This document shows positions 14,168 to 26,875 of a DNA stretch of 64,000 bases, in pieces. The notes below the pieces were generated by a model. It was not told the origin of the DNA. It made no database searches and worked only from the letters and a program-made list of their open reading frames with translations. A program made the translations under genes and the position numbers. This DNA is from Leptodactylus fallax (Eukaryota; Chordata; Amphibia; Anura; Leptodactylidae), in the NCBI GenBank assembly GCA_947044405.1, contig CAMRHE010000657.1, positions 384,001 to 448,000 of the forward strand, written 5' to 3'. Position 1 is the first letter of the stretch. Every line of letters begins with the position of its first letter.

Positions 14168-15063
14168 TTAAATTGATGGCCCACCCTAAAGATATAGCCT
14201 GAGTATTCTGATCCTGGGAACCCCACTTAAGGACTTCTTTCAGTCTCTCACCCTCTCACAACTGAATTCAGAACTGGTACTGACATTGTACTGTAAAATG
14301 TAAGTTTCAATCTGCATGAACTGGAGAATCGTGGCACTTTTCTACATGGATGTACACAACTATATTAAGAAGTTGTGTACTGAACATCAATTTCTGTGCA
14401 CATATTGTATGCCATCTTCAAGGCTGTTTAATTCCAGAGACAATGTCACCCTTGTCCATGGGCTCCATTGATGTCCCTGCCAAATTGCAGACAGCAGTGG
14501 CACTGTTTTCAGGAAAAGGCAGCCATATTAATCTAGTTATGGAGTCCCATTAAAGCCTTGTACTTAAATGAGTGTAGATTATTATTATATTATATTATGT
14601 CACATGATTCACTTTAAAAACTATTGCAAATCTATGTGTCCCTATGATTACAGACAGCATCCTGTGTTGTGTGAATCTGCTCTCATGTACTTTGTCTGGG
14701 TAGTAAGGCAAGAAGGCAGAGGAAGTGGAGTAACACATACAGATGTGTCCACCGTTACCTAGGCTCTACTTTGGTTAAGGTCTCCGTTTTCTCATGGAAC
14801 CAATTCAGTACAATATCGGGATATGCTAACAAAGCACATAAAAGGCTGCAATTCACAACACGGCCAATGGTCGGCCATACATAGACATATATAGGATAGA
14901 TAGCACACCACTTTGTGATAACATATCCCTTATATCACTTTGCGAAATGCTGTTCAAATCTTGACACACATATCCCGCCAAAAGGAGAGGTAAGGAAGGA
15001 CACATCTGTAACCAATAAAATGAGTAAATGTGTAGGCGTTTACTATGTGTTTGGTTTGTTTGA

Positions 15064-15106
<43 letters not shown>
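15064..15106. repeat. (TA)n microsatellite
   Basis: About 21 uninterrupted TA dinucleotides in otherwise unremarkable intergenic sequence. Confidence 0.95.
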
Positions 15107-15107
<1 letters not shown>

Positions 15108-15179
15108 TGTTCTTTAATTTCTTGTAAGTTAAGTAACCATAAAATCTGACTGGCAAGAAGATCGCGCCCCGTGTCATTC

Positions 15180-15470
15180 TAACAGCATCAGGCTGAGATC
15201 TCAGAATACATTGACTGTAAACAGCACCGCTTGAGCCTGCTTGACTTCAGTGGCATTTGACCGTCGTGCCCTATTGTTAGTCTGGCTGTAATAAAAGTCT
15301 GTTGCTATACTATTAAATCTATCATCGATAGAGCTGTGTTGCTATATTATTAAATCTGATGGTGATGGATATGTTGCTATATAATTAAAACCTGGCATAT
15401 CTGTTAACATCTAACACTGACAGTGATGTGCGCTGCACGCTTATCTAATAACTTACACAATTGGAAGCAG
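15180..15470. other. Candidate conserved non-coding block
   Basis: This stretch is not repeat-like and is rich in homeodomain-like TAAT/ATTA sites (tattaaatct three times, ctaataactt). It also contains a duplicated phrase (gttgctatactattaaatct and gttgctatattattaaatct). It stands out between MITEs. Regulatory function is a guess from composition only. Confidence 0.2.
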
Positions 15471-16726
15471 AAGTTCAGATTTCTTAAAGTTAGCTTTCAT
15501 TTACTTCGCATCATTCACCTCATTCTGATATTGAGTGTAGGGTATTCATCAAAACCATCCATGTAGCAAGACCTGACGTATAGCCACACCACAGGTCAGT
15601 TGCCATAGAATAGTATGAAGGAAGACTTTTCACTCCACTATCTGGAGTTTTGGGCCACAGTATCATTCTTTCCAATACTTACGTAGGCGCTATTGTTTCA
15701 ACAAATTTTGATAATTTAATAGGCAATTCAAAGAAACTTTAATAATTGTTATAAAAAAATATTGCTTTCCATATGTTACGCTGTTTCTCTGATCCCCTTT
15801 CCTGTGCTAAATTGACTTTCACTCTGAAAATCTCTACTATATCCATTTTGAGACAGATTACAGGTCACATATATTAGATTACACATGTCTATATAAGTCT
15901 GTGGAGATGAGAGGTGGGAGGATTGAGCAGAGAATGAGATACAGCAGGAGATACACAGGTGATGCTGCAGCCAAATAGGAGCTTTCTATCAAAACCAAAG
16001 TACTTTATTCCTATTAGTACTTCTGTATATATGTCCTTCATGGTCCTGACTCCTGGGGCTGTTTCTGAGTGATAGAGATACAGTAATTGAGCAGATTCTC
16101 CTCTACTCACTACTAGTGTATGGCAGCTAGTCTCCACCCACCAGCTCAGAGAGAAATGCAATCTACAGAAAGCATCTGCAGAAAGGAAAACTACAAAAAA
16201 AAAAATCTGAATACATATAATGCCAAAAATAGAGCTACTCCTTATGTATACACATGGCAGCTTATCCTGAACAGTCAAATAGAATGACAGGTACATATTT
16301 GTATATTTTGGTGTTGTATCTTTTTTGTATATGAATATATGTATTCAAACATAGAATTGTTCACTGTATGGGAAACAAACTCATATTTTCGGAATAGGTG
16401 GTACAGATGGTCTACATGTTATTTAAAGGACATTGAGGTATTGTACTTTAACTACATTAGGCAACTTGGTCTCTCCATCAACTGCTGTATTAATAGAATT
16501 AGCAACTACCAAGTTGATCCTGGCATTCATAAGTCAGTCCAGATAGTGTCCAGAATGATTCACATGATTGCTGTATACTGTATGTATTTGACTAGTTTGT
16601 ATGGGACTACCTAAATGAAACTTAGGCCACTTATAAAATGAATTACCCTGGATCTTCAGGGACTGCCTAGGCCATGAGAAGGTGGCCTTCCAGGACAACA
16701 GTAGTTATCGGAGGATCATGCTAAAG

Positions 16727-17451
16727 TCTTTTCTTTTCCAATCCGTTTTTATCAGTTTTATACAAGATTTACAGAACACAGTACAGTGCGTCAATGCACA
16801 ACATAAGGTAATGAACAAGCCAACCGTGGAAAGTTAAACAATGAGGCTCAAGGAGAACAAGAGAGGTCTCCGTACAAGGTGTCAAGGTCAAAGACGTATC
16901 AACAGAGTGGAACAGGCGTGGATAAGGAAAGGGAGTGCTGTATGCGAGTTTAGTCAAAAAGAGGGGGTATGGTATTAGATCACAGGTCAGAGTCTACCCA
17001 GGGGTGGCCCCAGTTGGTATTGCCTCAAAAAGCATGCCAAGGTGCCCAGGTGATTCTATATCTATGGATATTTCTAAGTTCCAGGTGGGTTAGTTCCTCC
17101 ATTCGCATTACCTGGGGTATCTTGTGTAAGAGATGAGGTATTGGAGGGGGGTGTCTGAGGCCCAGTAGACGAAGATTAGTGATTTTGCCATGGTGACCAT
17201 TTGAAGTCACAAGCGTTTAGGGAAAACTTTAGGAAAAATAGGTCAGAGATTAAGGAAAATGATCTGCGGGGTCAGATGGATCTTGTGGCCGCAGGTGTGG
17301 TCAAAAACCTCTTGGACTTGGGTCCAATAGTCCAGAATCCCTTCGCATTCCCAACATAGGTGGAGATAGGTGCTAGGGAGCTTGTGGCAGCACCAACAAA
17401 GCGGGGAATTGTCTGGAGAATTTCTGGAGTAGGGACAGGGTTTTATACCAT
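16727..17451 (-). mobile_element. 5'-truncated Tx1/L1-like LINE insertion with 12-bp target-site duplication
   Basis: The 12-mer atcatgctaaag occurs at 16715-16726 and again at 17452-17463, bracketing 725 bp. Read on the minus strand, the insert contains a decayed C-terminal segment of a Tx1/L1-type reverse transcriptase ORF2 (STYLHLCWECEGILDYWTQV, then ...VFDHTCGHKI). This is the typical H-x-W/C-x-C tail after the RT domain. The minus-strand 3' end is A-rich (ggaaaagaaaaga), as expected for target-primed reverse transcription. The frame is interrupted by stops and the endonuclease and RT catalytic domains are absent, so this copy is dead on arrival. Confidence 0.75.
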
Positions 17452-17463
17452 ATCATGCTAAAG

Positions 17464-20400
17464 CCTGATTTAATTGGGGGTATAACTATAGAAGGTACAG
17501 AGGTTCAGCTACACATGGGCCTGAAGACACACAAAGATTCCTCAGTACCAAATGAGGAAACCAGTTTTACTAAGGATTTGCAAAAAGGTTGTGTCATGTT
17601 CCAGGAACTTCAAGTGATTCCACTGAATTCAATGTTCTTCGGACCAGGCCACTATTGGAAGTATCAATGTATTATTGGTATATTGACTACATTGATCCTT
17701 GTATCTTGATGACTTGGAGGTTGCTCCACTTGTGTAGTTACATGTAGTTGTCTCATGTACAAACCACATGACACCACTGAATTCTCCCAACCACATGTTG
17801 TTCATATTCCTGGAGTTTTTGGGTAATTACTGTGTATTAGAAATGATTGATGTTTTCTTTTTGTAACCTTGGTGAACAAATGAATGTTCTTTAGAATTAT
17901 ACATTTCATCATTTTATTACTATGTTCATATACAATACTATTTGCTTATTTACTACTATACCATAGTTACTAATCCATTAATAAAAACGACATGAAAATA
18001 TATTTTGGGTTTGCTTTATTTAGTAATAAATTGTTGGTTAAGATTGTTGTCCACTAATTTCTAACTTTGAGCCCCAATCTACTAGCGTGGTCCCATCACG
18101 ACAACTCTTCATAAAGCAACATTAGCAACGTGTGATCACCGCAGGGCCAAGTACTTATCTTTTCCGTGGCTCCATAAATAGTGTCCATGTGATTTAACCC
18201 TTTACATAGAACATTTCACCACTTCCAACTCTTTGCATCCTTCATTTGGTGATGTTCCATTGATTCTGGCACAGTTGGAATTTTTTCTCTAGTCTCTACC
18301 TTTCCCCAAAAAAATTGGTGCTATTAGTTTCAGCACCCGATATGCTAATTAGGCTCTATATTGTAAGTGGGTGATCCCAGGCTGTATGGTTCAGTATGGT
18401 ATGGTTCAGAAGTATGGTATGGTAGGGATCAGAAGTGCCCACCTGACGGTAACAAGCTTAAATAGCATATTGGGTGCTAAATTTAACAGGTCAGATTGCT
18501 CCGGAACAGGAGGGGCTAGAGAGAAAAATCCAACTGTGCCAAAATCAATGCAGCAGAGCTCATTGATAGTTGCAAAGAGGTGCGGGTGGTGATCTAACAC
18601 CACTTTCCTCCATATTGCCAAAGGAAACTATTGCATACAAATGCATAAAACTGTACTCTGTAGGAAAGGTATGTAACTCATGTATTTCTGTACGCTCCTG
18701 TGCAGAAAGCTTTATAACTGTGCAAGATATAACCTTGGGAAACCAGCTAGCTTGCCTAGATACAGACACAGCTGAATATAAATTACCCATATGATAAATA
18801 TGAGTTAACTGAGTATTCGATGTGTTATAATTGTGTTATAAAAGTGTTAAAGATATGCCTGTATTAGCAATAGTGCCCTCAATACTGGTACACATCAGAA
18901 GATATCAAAACTGTTAAAAAAAAAAAAAAAAAACATTTTTAGGGAAACCTGCCTTAAGTGGGTGCACCTCATCCTATGCTATTTTGTGGGTGTCCTTCTT
19001 TAAGTATATAAAGTTTTCATTCAAATCATTAGGTTATCTGTCTAATGCAGAATAGGACAGGTCCTCCAGAGCTAGAGGAGCTCTTCTTCACTGCTAGGAT
19101 TAGATATTACTACACTGTGCTCCACTAGTCCTCCTCCTATTATTCTGTAGTTCTCATGCAATGTTGCTTTTGTTTTCCAATTAGCAATTGCTATGGATCA
19201 TGCAGTGACGATGATAACACAACCTTCCCTAAACTTTCAATATCACAAAATGGCTCTTCTCCATGCTGCTTGCAGCATCTTCTATTGTGTCAGTGACATC
19301 AGCACCTACCACTTATTATTGGTTGAGAGGCTGTCAGGTGATGCCAGACACCAGCCTTCTTTTCCTTGTCCTCTGTATTTTAGCTGCGCAATGAATGTCA
19401 TGTGTCCATTGTAGACAAATCGCAAAGATTTTGGTTCCATTAAAAAAACAAAACTTTTGGAAAATTCAGATCAAGTCCGGCTTGTTCCGAATCAGTTCGG
19501 TATAAATATAACTCACAGTCTTTACGCTGCTTCTATTTCCATTAGTGAGATTGGACTTTTTAATTGCAGCTTTTGGAGTATAATTTGTGGTCAAGCATTG
19601 TTTGTAAGGCATAGGTGATAATCTGCCATTTTACTGCCTTACTGGTAGATGAATGTGGATTTTCCACTTTAATTGCCAGGCTGACTCACATGTATTAGAA
19701 CACTAAATGTCACAGTACATGCGCCTTTTGTTTGCATTAATTACAATATGGCTTCATCAAGTGAGCAACTCCATGTAAGGAAAAACATTGTTGATGGGGA
19801 AAGCTAACATGCTTTAATTCCCATTGTTTTCTTAATATGAATGTGTACATAGATTTAGAAACCTTTCAATAATTTGAATTCCCAAATATATTTTAAACAT
19901 GGTTTTCAGGGGTCTCATGTTTCAGTAGTCCTAAGAGTACACCTGACCCTGCAAAAAAGACGCCCTTTGCATCCCCATACACGTAAGTGTAAAAAAGTTA
20001 CGGGTGTCAGAATATGGCGACTTTAAGAAAAAAAAAATTTTTAGATCTTTGTTAAGGGGATAAAATGTAAATAAAACTATATAAATTTGGTATCCCCAGA
20101 ATCGTACTGAATCATAGAATACAGGTGACATGTCATGGCTGCAGAGTGAACGCCGTAAAAATGAAGCCCGTAAGAAAGTCGCAACAAATGCACTTTTTCT
20201 CCAATTCCACCCCATTCTGAATTTGTCCAGAATAATAAATGGTAACATTATGAAGAGCAATTGGTCCCACAAACATTAAGCCCTCATATGGCTCTGTGAA
20301 CGGAAAAATAAAAAGTTATGGGGTTTGGAAGACGGGGAGTCAAAAACAAAAATCAAAAAATTCCTCTGGCAGGAAGGAGTTAACCAAGCTAGAAAGCTAT

Positions 20401-22020
20401 TACATGTGGATACATGTGTATGTAGACCATGGCGGTGGTAACTGGAGAATTCTTAACCAGCTTTCATGTTTTGTAAGTGTGGTAAAGAAGATATAGTATA
20501 GTCCTCCTGACATCATACGTCTGTCAGGCTTAGATCAGTTTCTCTAGTAGACTGCCATTAAGGCAGTACAGAAGATCATTTACTAAAAAGCTGTGTTAAG
20601 ACAAGAGAGTAAATTGAATTGCTGACAAAAAAAAAAATCAGCGTGCGGCATTACAGAGCAGCGATTGCTGTCCTAGGTGCTGAGAACCACAGCAAACCTC
20701 TAATTGTCCTCAGAAATATAATTTCTTACTAAACATTTACAAAGACCTCTGTCATTATCATGTTAAATGGAGAGGTTGCCATGACAATCGCTGAAAGGAT
20801 GTAAAAGTACCATACCGGGAAAACAGTGGAGTCTTCAGGAGAACAAGTGCTTACAGGGGCTCATAATAGATTTGTTGTAAGCCTGCCTCTGAATCTCGGA
20901 AATGGCCCAAAGTTAGATCCAACTCATGGTTACCTTCTGAGGACAACAATAAACCATTATGGATTGTGTTTGTTCCATTTGTTAGTGTATTGTATCATTC
21001 AGCCATGTTAGGCCATTATGAACGTGTCTCTTAGCTCCGTGTATTAGAAAATTTACACCGTCTTTGTATGGTTGATGTTTGGTGCAGAATACATAGGTAT
21101 TTGTGTGAGTTAAATCATAAAATATATCCGTAAAGCAATTTTTTAATCTATTATTATCTATAGTCATCTGTGGTGTAACTACGATAGAGGAGGGAAGAGG
21201 ATGCTGGAGGGAAGGCATGCTGTACCGAATTCTGTCTTTCTCCAAAAGCAGGCAATATTGGTAGCCATAATCTACACATGGGTTTTGGTGATGAACCCCC
21301 CCTTGTGACTCTGATTGAAATGACACTGTATTTGTATGGGTGCTAGACATGAGGTGGGGGACACTGTGCTGAATCTTTCCAGATTTCAACTATGCTTTCT
21401 TTTACCCTGGGCAAAGACTCAGTCCTAGTTCTAAATCTGAATATATTGGCCAGAGCTTGTTGGTCTTCCGTCCGCCAGCATCCAGCACCCTGTGCAATTG
21501 CCCCACCAGCACCTCTCTAGCTACCCCCTTGACTTATTGTAAGTCATGTGTTTTGATTCTAGGCAATACTAAATGGTGAACCTAACAGCAAAAACTGTAT
21601 TAGTATTGCTAGTATTTTTTTATTATTATATTTATATTACTATAATAATTATTTGATTTTTTTATTTAATATATGATGTAAACTTCCATAATCATGTGCA
21701 GTCTTCTGACCAAAGATGCAACTACCATTGGGCCTTCGCAGTGACCCCAGGCACATGACGTCACCGACAGAGAGAGCACCGGACGCCTCAAGGAGACCTA
21801 AAAGAGGTGAGGGAAGGTGAGTATATATGTTTCTTATTTTTTACACCTCCCTTGGGCCTCCACCTAGAGTATAATAATTTCACTTCTGGCTCTATCTGAA
21901 CTTATTCGACCCAAAATGGATCAGGCATCCTAGCCACGGAAACACGAAATGAAATGAATCTCTACCCCATGTAAAAAATCACAAATTGGTCTCTTCCTGT
22001 CCATTAGCTCATCATAAAAA
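17464..22020. other. Intergenic sequence without a recognisable gene
   Basis: This stretch contains MITE fragments at 18200-18600 and the end of a hAT-like family copy near 19440-19510 (tccggcttgttccgaatcag). A part of the cctcccttgggcctccacct repeat lies at 21700-21890. Open frames are short and carry no recognisable domain. A non-repeat block at 20560-20800 could be conserved but shows no specific signal. Confidence 0.5.
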
Positions 22021-22027
22021 TTACTAG

Positions 22028-23500
22028 TACACTGATGGGCAAAAGGGTAGCAATGTTTAGAACTTTTGACTTTCAGGCTTCATATCTCACCAATCACTAC
22101 AGCTTGGAAGATGAGACTACCATCATTTTATAGACGTCTTGGCTATCTCATACATAAATGTGACTTGCAACTATTTAGCATATGATTAGTTATGCAGATT
22201 CTTCTCATGTAACTGCATTGTTACTGTTTTGCTCCTAAAAATCTAATTTTTAGTATTTGTAAATCCACTTATGGCTTTCAACACTACCTGAATCCTTCTG
22301 GGCATGCTCTGGATCAGATTCAAGAATGTCTCGATCGAAATATGATCCCAGGTCTCTTCCACACGTTCCCAATGTTGGTGCATACTGCTCGACTCACTTG
22401 GGTACAAATACAGCTTTTTCTTCAACTCTACCCACAAATGTTTGATTGGGTTGAGGTCTGGTCTTGAGTGTACAAAGTAACTCGTCTTGTAGGATACTCA
22501 CATATAGTTAAGCATTGAGACCACCATTGATCCAGGTCAAGTATCCAACTCCTTTAGCTGTAAAACAACCCCATATCATCAGACGTCCTCCACCAAACTT
22601 GACAGTTCCTTCGATTTCTCGATTCGTTAGCCCCCTTTTCCCTTCCAGACCCATTTGTTCCCATCAGAGCCCAGTCTATTGACTTTCGTCTCATCTCTCC
22701 ATATCACCTGTTTCCAATCTTTTACTGTCCACTTTTCGTACTTTTTTGCAAACTCAATCCAATGCTTCTTACGATGATATTGCTTTTTTTCAGGCAACCA
22801 TTCCAGACTTGTGTAATGCAAGTCGCACGGTGTTTGCATGGACGTCTGTGATCTCACTATTACGAAGCATACAAGCCACCTCCACTGCCGTGTTTGTTGT
22901 GCCAAAACTGATAGATCTTGTGATAAGCTGACTTGAATGGATGGACAGACTTCATTTTGTATTCTTGTAACTGTCATGGCACTCACATGATGCAGTTTGG
23001 CAGTTGTCTTGGGCGAGAGACCTCTATCGATGAGCTGGATGATGCTGTTTCTCTTTTCTTGGGAAATCTTCTTCATGACTGATCCTCGATTTGGAACAGT
23101 GACCTTTCATCTGGGAAGTTCAGATGGTGACAATAGGCCACCTTACTTCATTTATCCAACCCCTGTGTAGGTGCTCAGGTGTGCCAATGGCATGTCTGCC
23201 ATGAGCATATAGAACAGTCTTAATCTTCTTCTTATCATAGTGTCCAGCAGGAATCATTATAAATTATTTTGGCAGCTCCCAGTTGGTTTTCTTCATCAAT
23301 GGAAATAATATTGCAGAAAATTTTTATCTTGTTCAGTGCAATTGTGAAATGAATGTTACCTTGCATTTCGAGTCATGTACAATGTCCTCATCTCTCTGCT
23401 CACAACAATAGAATACCTTGACATTTGCCTTAATATAAATGTATAGAAAAATTGCAGAGAAACATTTTACTCTTTGCTGGTAGAGTATTAACAACTTGCC
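22028..23500 (-). mobile_element. Degenerate Tc1-like transposon, internally deleted
   Basis: The element is defined by transposase remnants on the minus strand and AT-rich flanks. Clear terminal inverted repeats were not found, so both limits are approximate. It differs in sequence from the other Tc1 families in the window. Confidence 0.55.
22243..23076 (-). pseudogene. Tc1-like transposase pseudogene
   Basis: The N-terminal part (22627-23076) starts MKKISQEKRNSIIQLIDRG and has a paired-like helix-turn-helix (TAKLHHVSAMTVTRIQNE). It reaches the first catalytic Asp in VIWRDETKVNRLG and then WVWK. A second part (22243-22437) holds the C-terminus: LWVELKKKLYLYPSESS, then LIQSMPRRIQVVLKA. Between them the frame is lost. 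The second catalytic Asp region (usually QDNDPKH) is missing through an internal deletion. The family encodes cut-and-paste transposases of about 340 residues; this copy cannot encode one. Confidence 0.75.
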
Positions 23501-25032
23501 ATTATGAAATGGCTGGATCTCTCTTCCATCAGCTTCACATTAGAGATGAGCGAACCTCTTCATCATGAGTGGGGTTCGGCCGAATATTCCAAATTGTTCA
23601 GTTTTTCATAAAAACAAACAAATGGCGATTCATCTCAGACTAACAAAAATGGCTGACGCTACATAAACACACACTGTCTGTGACATTGTAGCACCACCTA
23701 CATATATACAGTATGATGGATATACAAATTCATCTATGATCCATCTCACTGCATCATATAGAACACATTTCTGAAAAAGCTTGCTTGCAGCAAGCAATAG
23801 TGAGAGGACAAGGAGAATTTAGTCAGATTTAAGCAATTACACGGGCAGATTAGTGCTAGAAATCAACAGAGATAGGACAGGATCATAGGACTGAGGGCAT
23901 AGCTGCTGCTGCTACTTTCCTGCTTTAAATAAAGAATTACACAGACAGGACAGTTAACCCTTTCATTGCCAATAATCTAACTTTGTCTGTCTGCTGTGTA
24001 ATAGAGCAGTTTCGTCTATATACACAGTCTTTAAACTTACTCTTTACTGACAAAACAATCCTGTTAGTGACAAATGGTTTGTTAAGGACTTTTGTGAGAA
24101 AGAGTTTACATTTTTTATAACATACATACTGCTGTTCTAACAGCAAAGCGCTGATTCCGCCTGCGCATATCTGAAAAAAAAACTCTGTTATTTAAGTGTT
24201 TTTTTTTGTTGTTCAGCTAATATACAGTCTAGCCTGCTAATCTGAAAAAAAAACCTCTTGTAATTTCATGGATTTTTTTTATGCTCTGATCACAGTATGT
24301 CAAAGTGTTGTTAATCTTAAACAAATATTAATTGCTTAAGCTTTTTCTTTGCTGTGCAAGTGCACATATATACACAATAGTGCAGCCTCCACTAATCTAA
24401 AAAAAATCTCTGCTATTTATGTGGATTTTTTGTGTGTTCACATAATATTGTCTAGCCTGTGCTAATCTGGAAAAAATCTGTTATTTAAAGCTAACTTTTC
24501 TTGAAATACTTCTTTGTTAAAACAAAAAAAAAAAAAAAAAAAAAAACAGCACCCCCTCAAAAAAAAAGACATACACACAATGCTAGAATTGTTACCAAAT
24601 TGCCAATCAATCACTATAATTAAGCACTGTGTGCTGTAAAAAAAAAAAAAAAAAAAAAAAAGGTCAGGGGACAAACAAATGGAGGGGGAGAAGGAAACAT
24701 TTGTACAAGTACTAACAATAACAATGTAGGTGGCAACAGCAGTAACCACAGGATTGTTGTATTTCCTTAGAATGAAGATGACATTTTTTATAAGTTAGCT
24801 GGCTCATCTCAGTAACAGGAGCATATTGAATCTGAGAGTGATGTGATCTTCAGTCAGGCTTCTGTGTGTTCCTCCTTCTCCTCCTCCATAACACATAATT
24901 TACCACAGGGCCTTCTGGACTGTCAACTATGTCTCCTTCAAATTCTTCACACAGAACCCTGGTAGTGATGTAACACCTGCTGAGAAATCTATTTCTCCTA
25001 GTCAGAACAGTCTTCCTCCTCTTTTTGAAGGG

Positions 25033-26545
25033 ATGGATCAGAAAAGTCAGCAACATGTGCAAGCAGAGGAGGAAGATATGACTATTGGTGGTGTAGGTTG
25101 TAGTGGTAGGGGGTGGAGTACTCCTACTGGTAGTCGTTCTGGTAGGGGAGCTAGGTTGGATATCTGGAATTGGATATCTGGAGGTGGAAATGCTGAGGGT
25201 GTGTTTGGCCATGATAGGTCAGAAAAATGTTGGAAAGATGATGATGACATAGCCAATGATGATTCTTTTGCAGATAGGACCTGGCAAGTGGGTCAGGGTG
25301 ACAAGGTGATAGCAGATAAAGAAGGTGCTGGGGGAAGTGGTGATAGTAACGATTCCAGACATTACGCAGGCCCAACATCCTTAAAGTCTGTCTGGGGAAG
25401 ACCTAGGGGTAATTCGTGGGATGGGGGTAGTGGCACTGGTGGTGTTAGTGGCAGACATGTTTCTGCTGCTGCTGGTTGAAGCAACAAAACGCGGTCTTCT
25501 TCTGTGTGGGAATTTTTTGTAGATTGCCAAACAATAAATCGATGGCGATGTGCAAGATCTACAAGCAGAAACATAATGTATGTATGATGTAGGAACGACA
25601 TCTCTACGTAAATGAAAAAGCATCACTATCTTATTTGGGAAAATAGACTTTACAGTTTCAGTGGCATTAGAAAGGGAAGTGAGCAAGGCTGCTGTCCTAC
25701 TCGTCCACATGATCTTCCATGTAGACAGGCCACAACTGTTTCTTCTCCTCCTCTTCCATGACAACGTCAGTCATGCATAAGGGAATGTGTGGCCAGGAAC
25801 CAGCAATATGCTCCGAATCATAAAGCAGTTGTAAAACTGAACTCGCACCTGGCAAAGCTGTTGGTAGTGCAGTTGCTGGTGTACCACTTAGTGGATTCCA
25901 CTGCGTTGATGGAGGATACCTAGCCACCATTTTTTCTCTAGGAAAGCTGTCCCTACTTTATATAGCCGTGTGTTTCATAACGTGGACCTTTTCTTGGATT
26001 TGTCAGTCTGGGGAAAGATGTACACAATCATCAACACATGGAGCAGCAATTAAGGACAAGAACAATACATGACTTTCATGGCCCACTGGGTCAATATTTT
26101 GAGGTGCTAGTTCAAGGTGCTAGTTTTGATTCTGCATGTTCAGTTCAAACAACACGCAGGGCCCATCTACCTCTTCTGAATCCTCCTCTCTGGACCATAT
26201 CCCATATTTTGCAATTAATGAGCCTGGATCAGAGGAGTCACACAGTGGAGGAGCTGCTTCGCTGTATCCTGTAGCAAGTATCTTGCTAGATGGCTCCAAC
26301 TCAAAATCCAAAAGGCGGTGAATGATTATGCAGCTGTCTATTGCCTACCACCACTCAGGCAGACATTTCCTGTGGCCTGATCCATCAAATTGTGCCACGC
26401 TGCACCGCCACACATGTTGCCATGGCTGCCACCAATGCAGCCTGGGCCATCACATTCCACTATACCACACTGTTGATACCACAATGTTGGCATAAAGAAA
26501 AACAAAACCATTCTGATTTCACATCTGCTCCCATAAAGGGATAAT
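25033..26545 (+). pseudogene. Decayed hAT transposase-like coding region (BED-finger-like N-terminus)
   Basis: The open stretch 25033-25479 is Gly/Asp/Ser-rich and low complexity (from MDQKSQQHVQAEEEDM onward). In the same region a plus-strand frame gives SSVWEFFVDC followed by Cys- and Arg-rich residues. That resembles the start of a BED zinc finger (x-V-W-x-x-F then C-x-x-C), the DNA-binding domain at the N-terminus of many hAT transposases. The second Cys pair and His residues are not intact. Further downstream, 26038-26274 and 26136-26321 are short open pieces in different frames, consistent with frameshift decay. Function: none likely. The call is tentative because no catalytic motif is visible. 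Confidence 0.35.
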
Positions 26546-26875
26546 TTTTGGTGTTTTTTTTTTTTTTTTGAAAAGCAAATTCTTTATCACTTTTTTAAGT
26601 GTCTCACAGGCACAAAGTTGTCTCCCAAATAACAATAAGTCTATGGCACTTACAAGCCATTAAAACAGGGTAACAGGCAAGCACCTATCCCTAATAAATG
26701 GGTAATATTTGGTAATTTTAAATGTTAAATGCATAAAAGCAAGTGTCAACACAGTGTATGGTTAAATTTGGAGTTTGCATCCTCTGCTTACCATTCATTT
26801 TTCCACAAACATACATGTCACGTTCACTTTGATATAACTTTGGCTGTGTTTGCCTTAGAGAGATAGAAATTGGAT

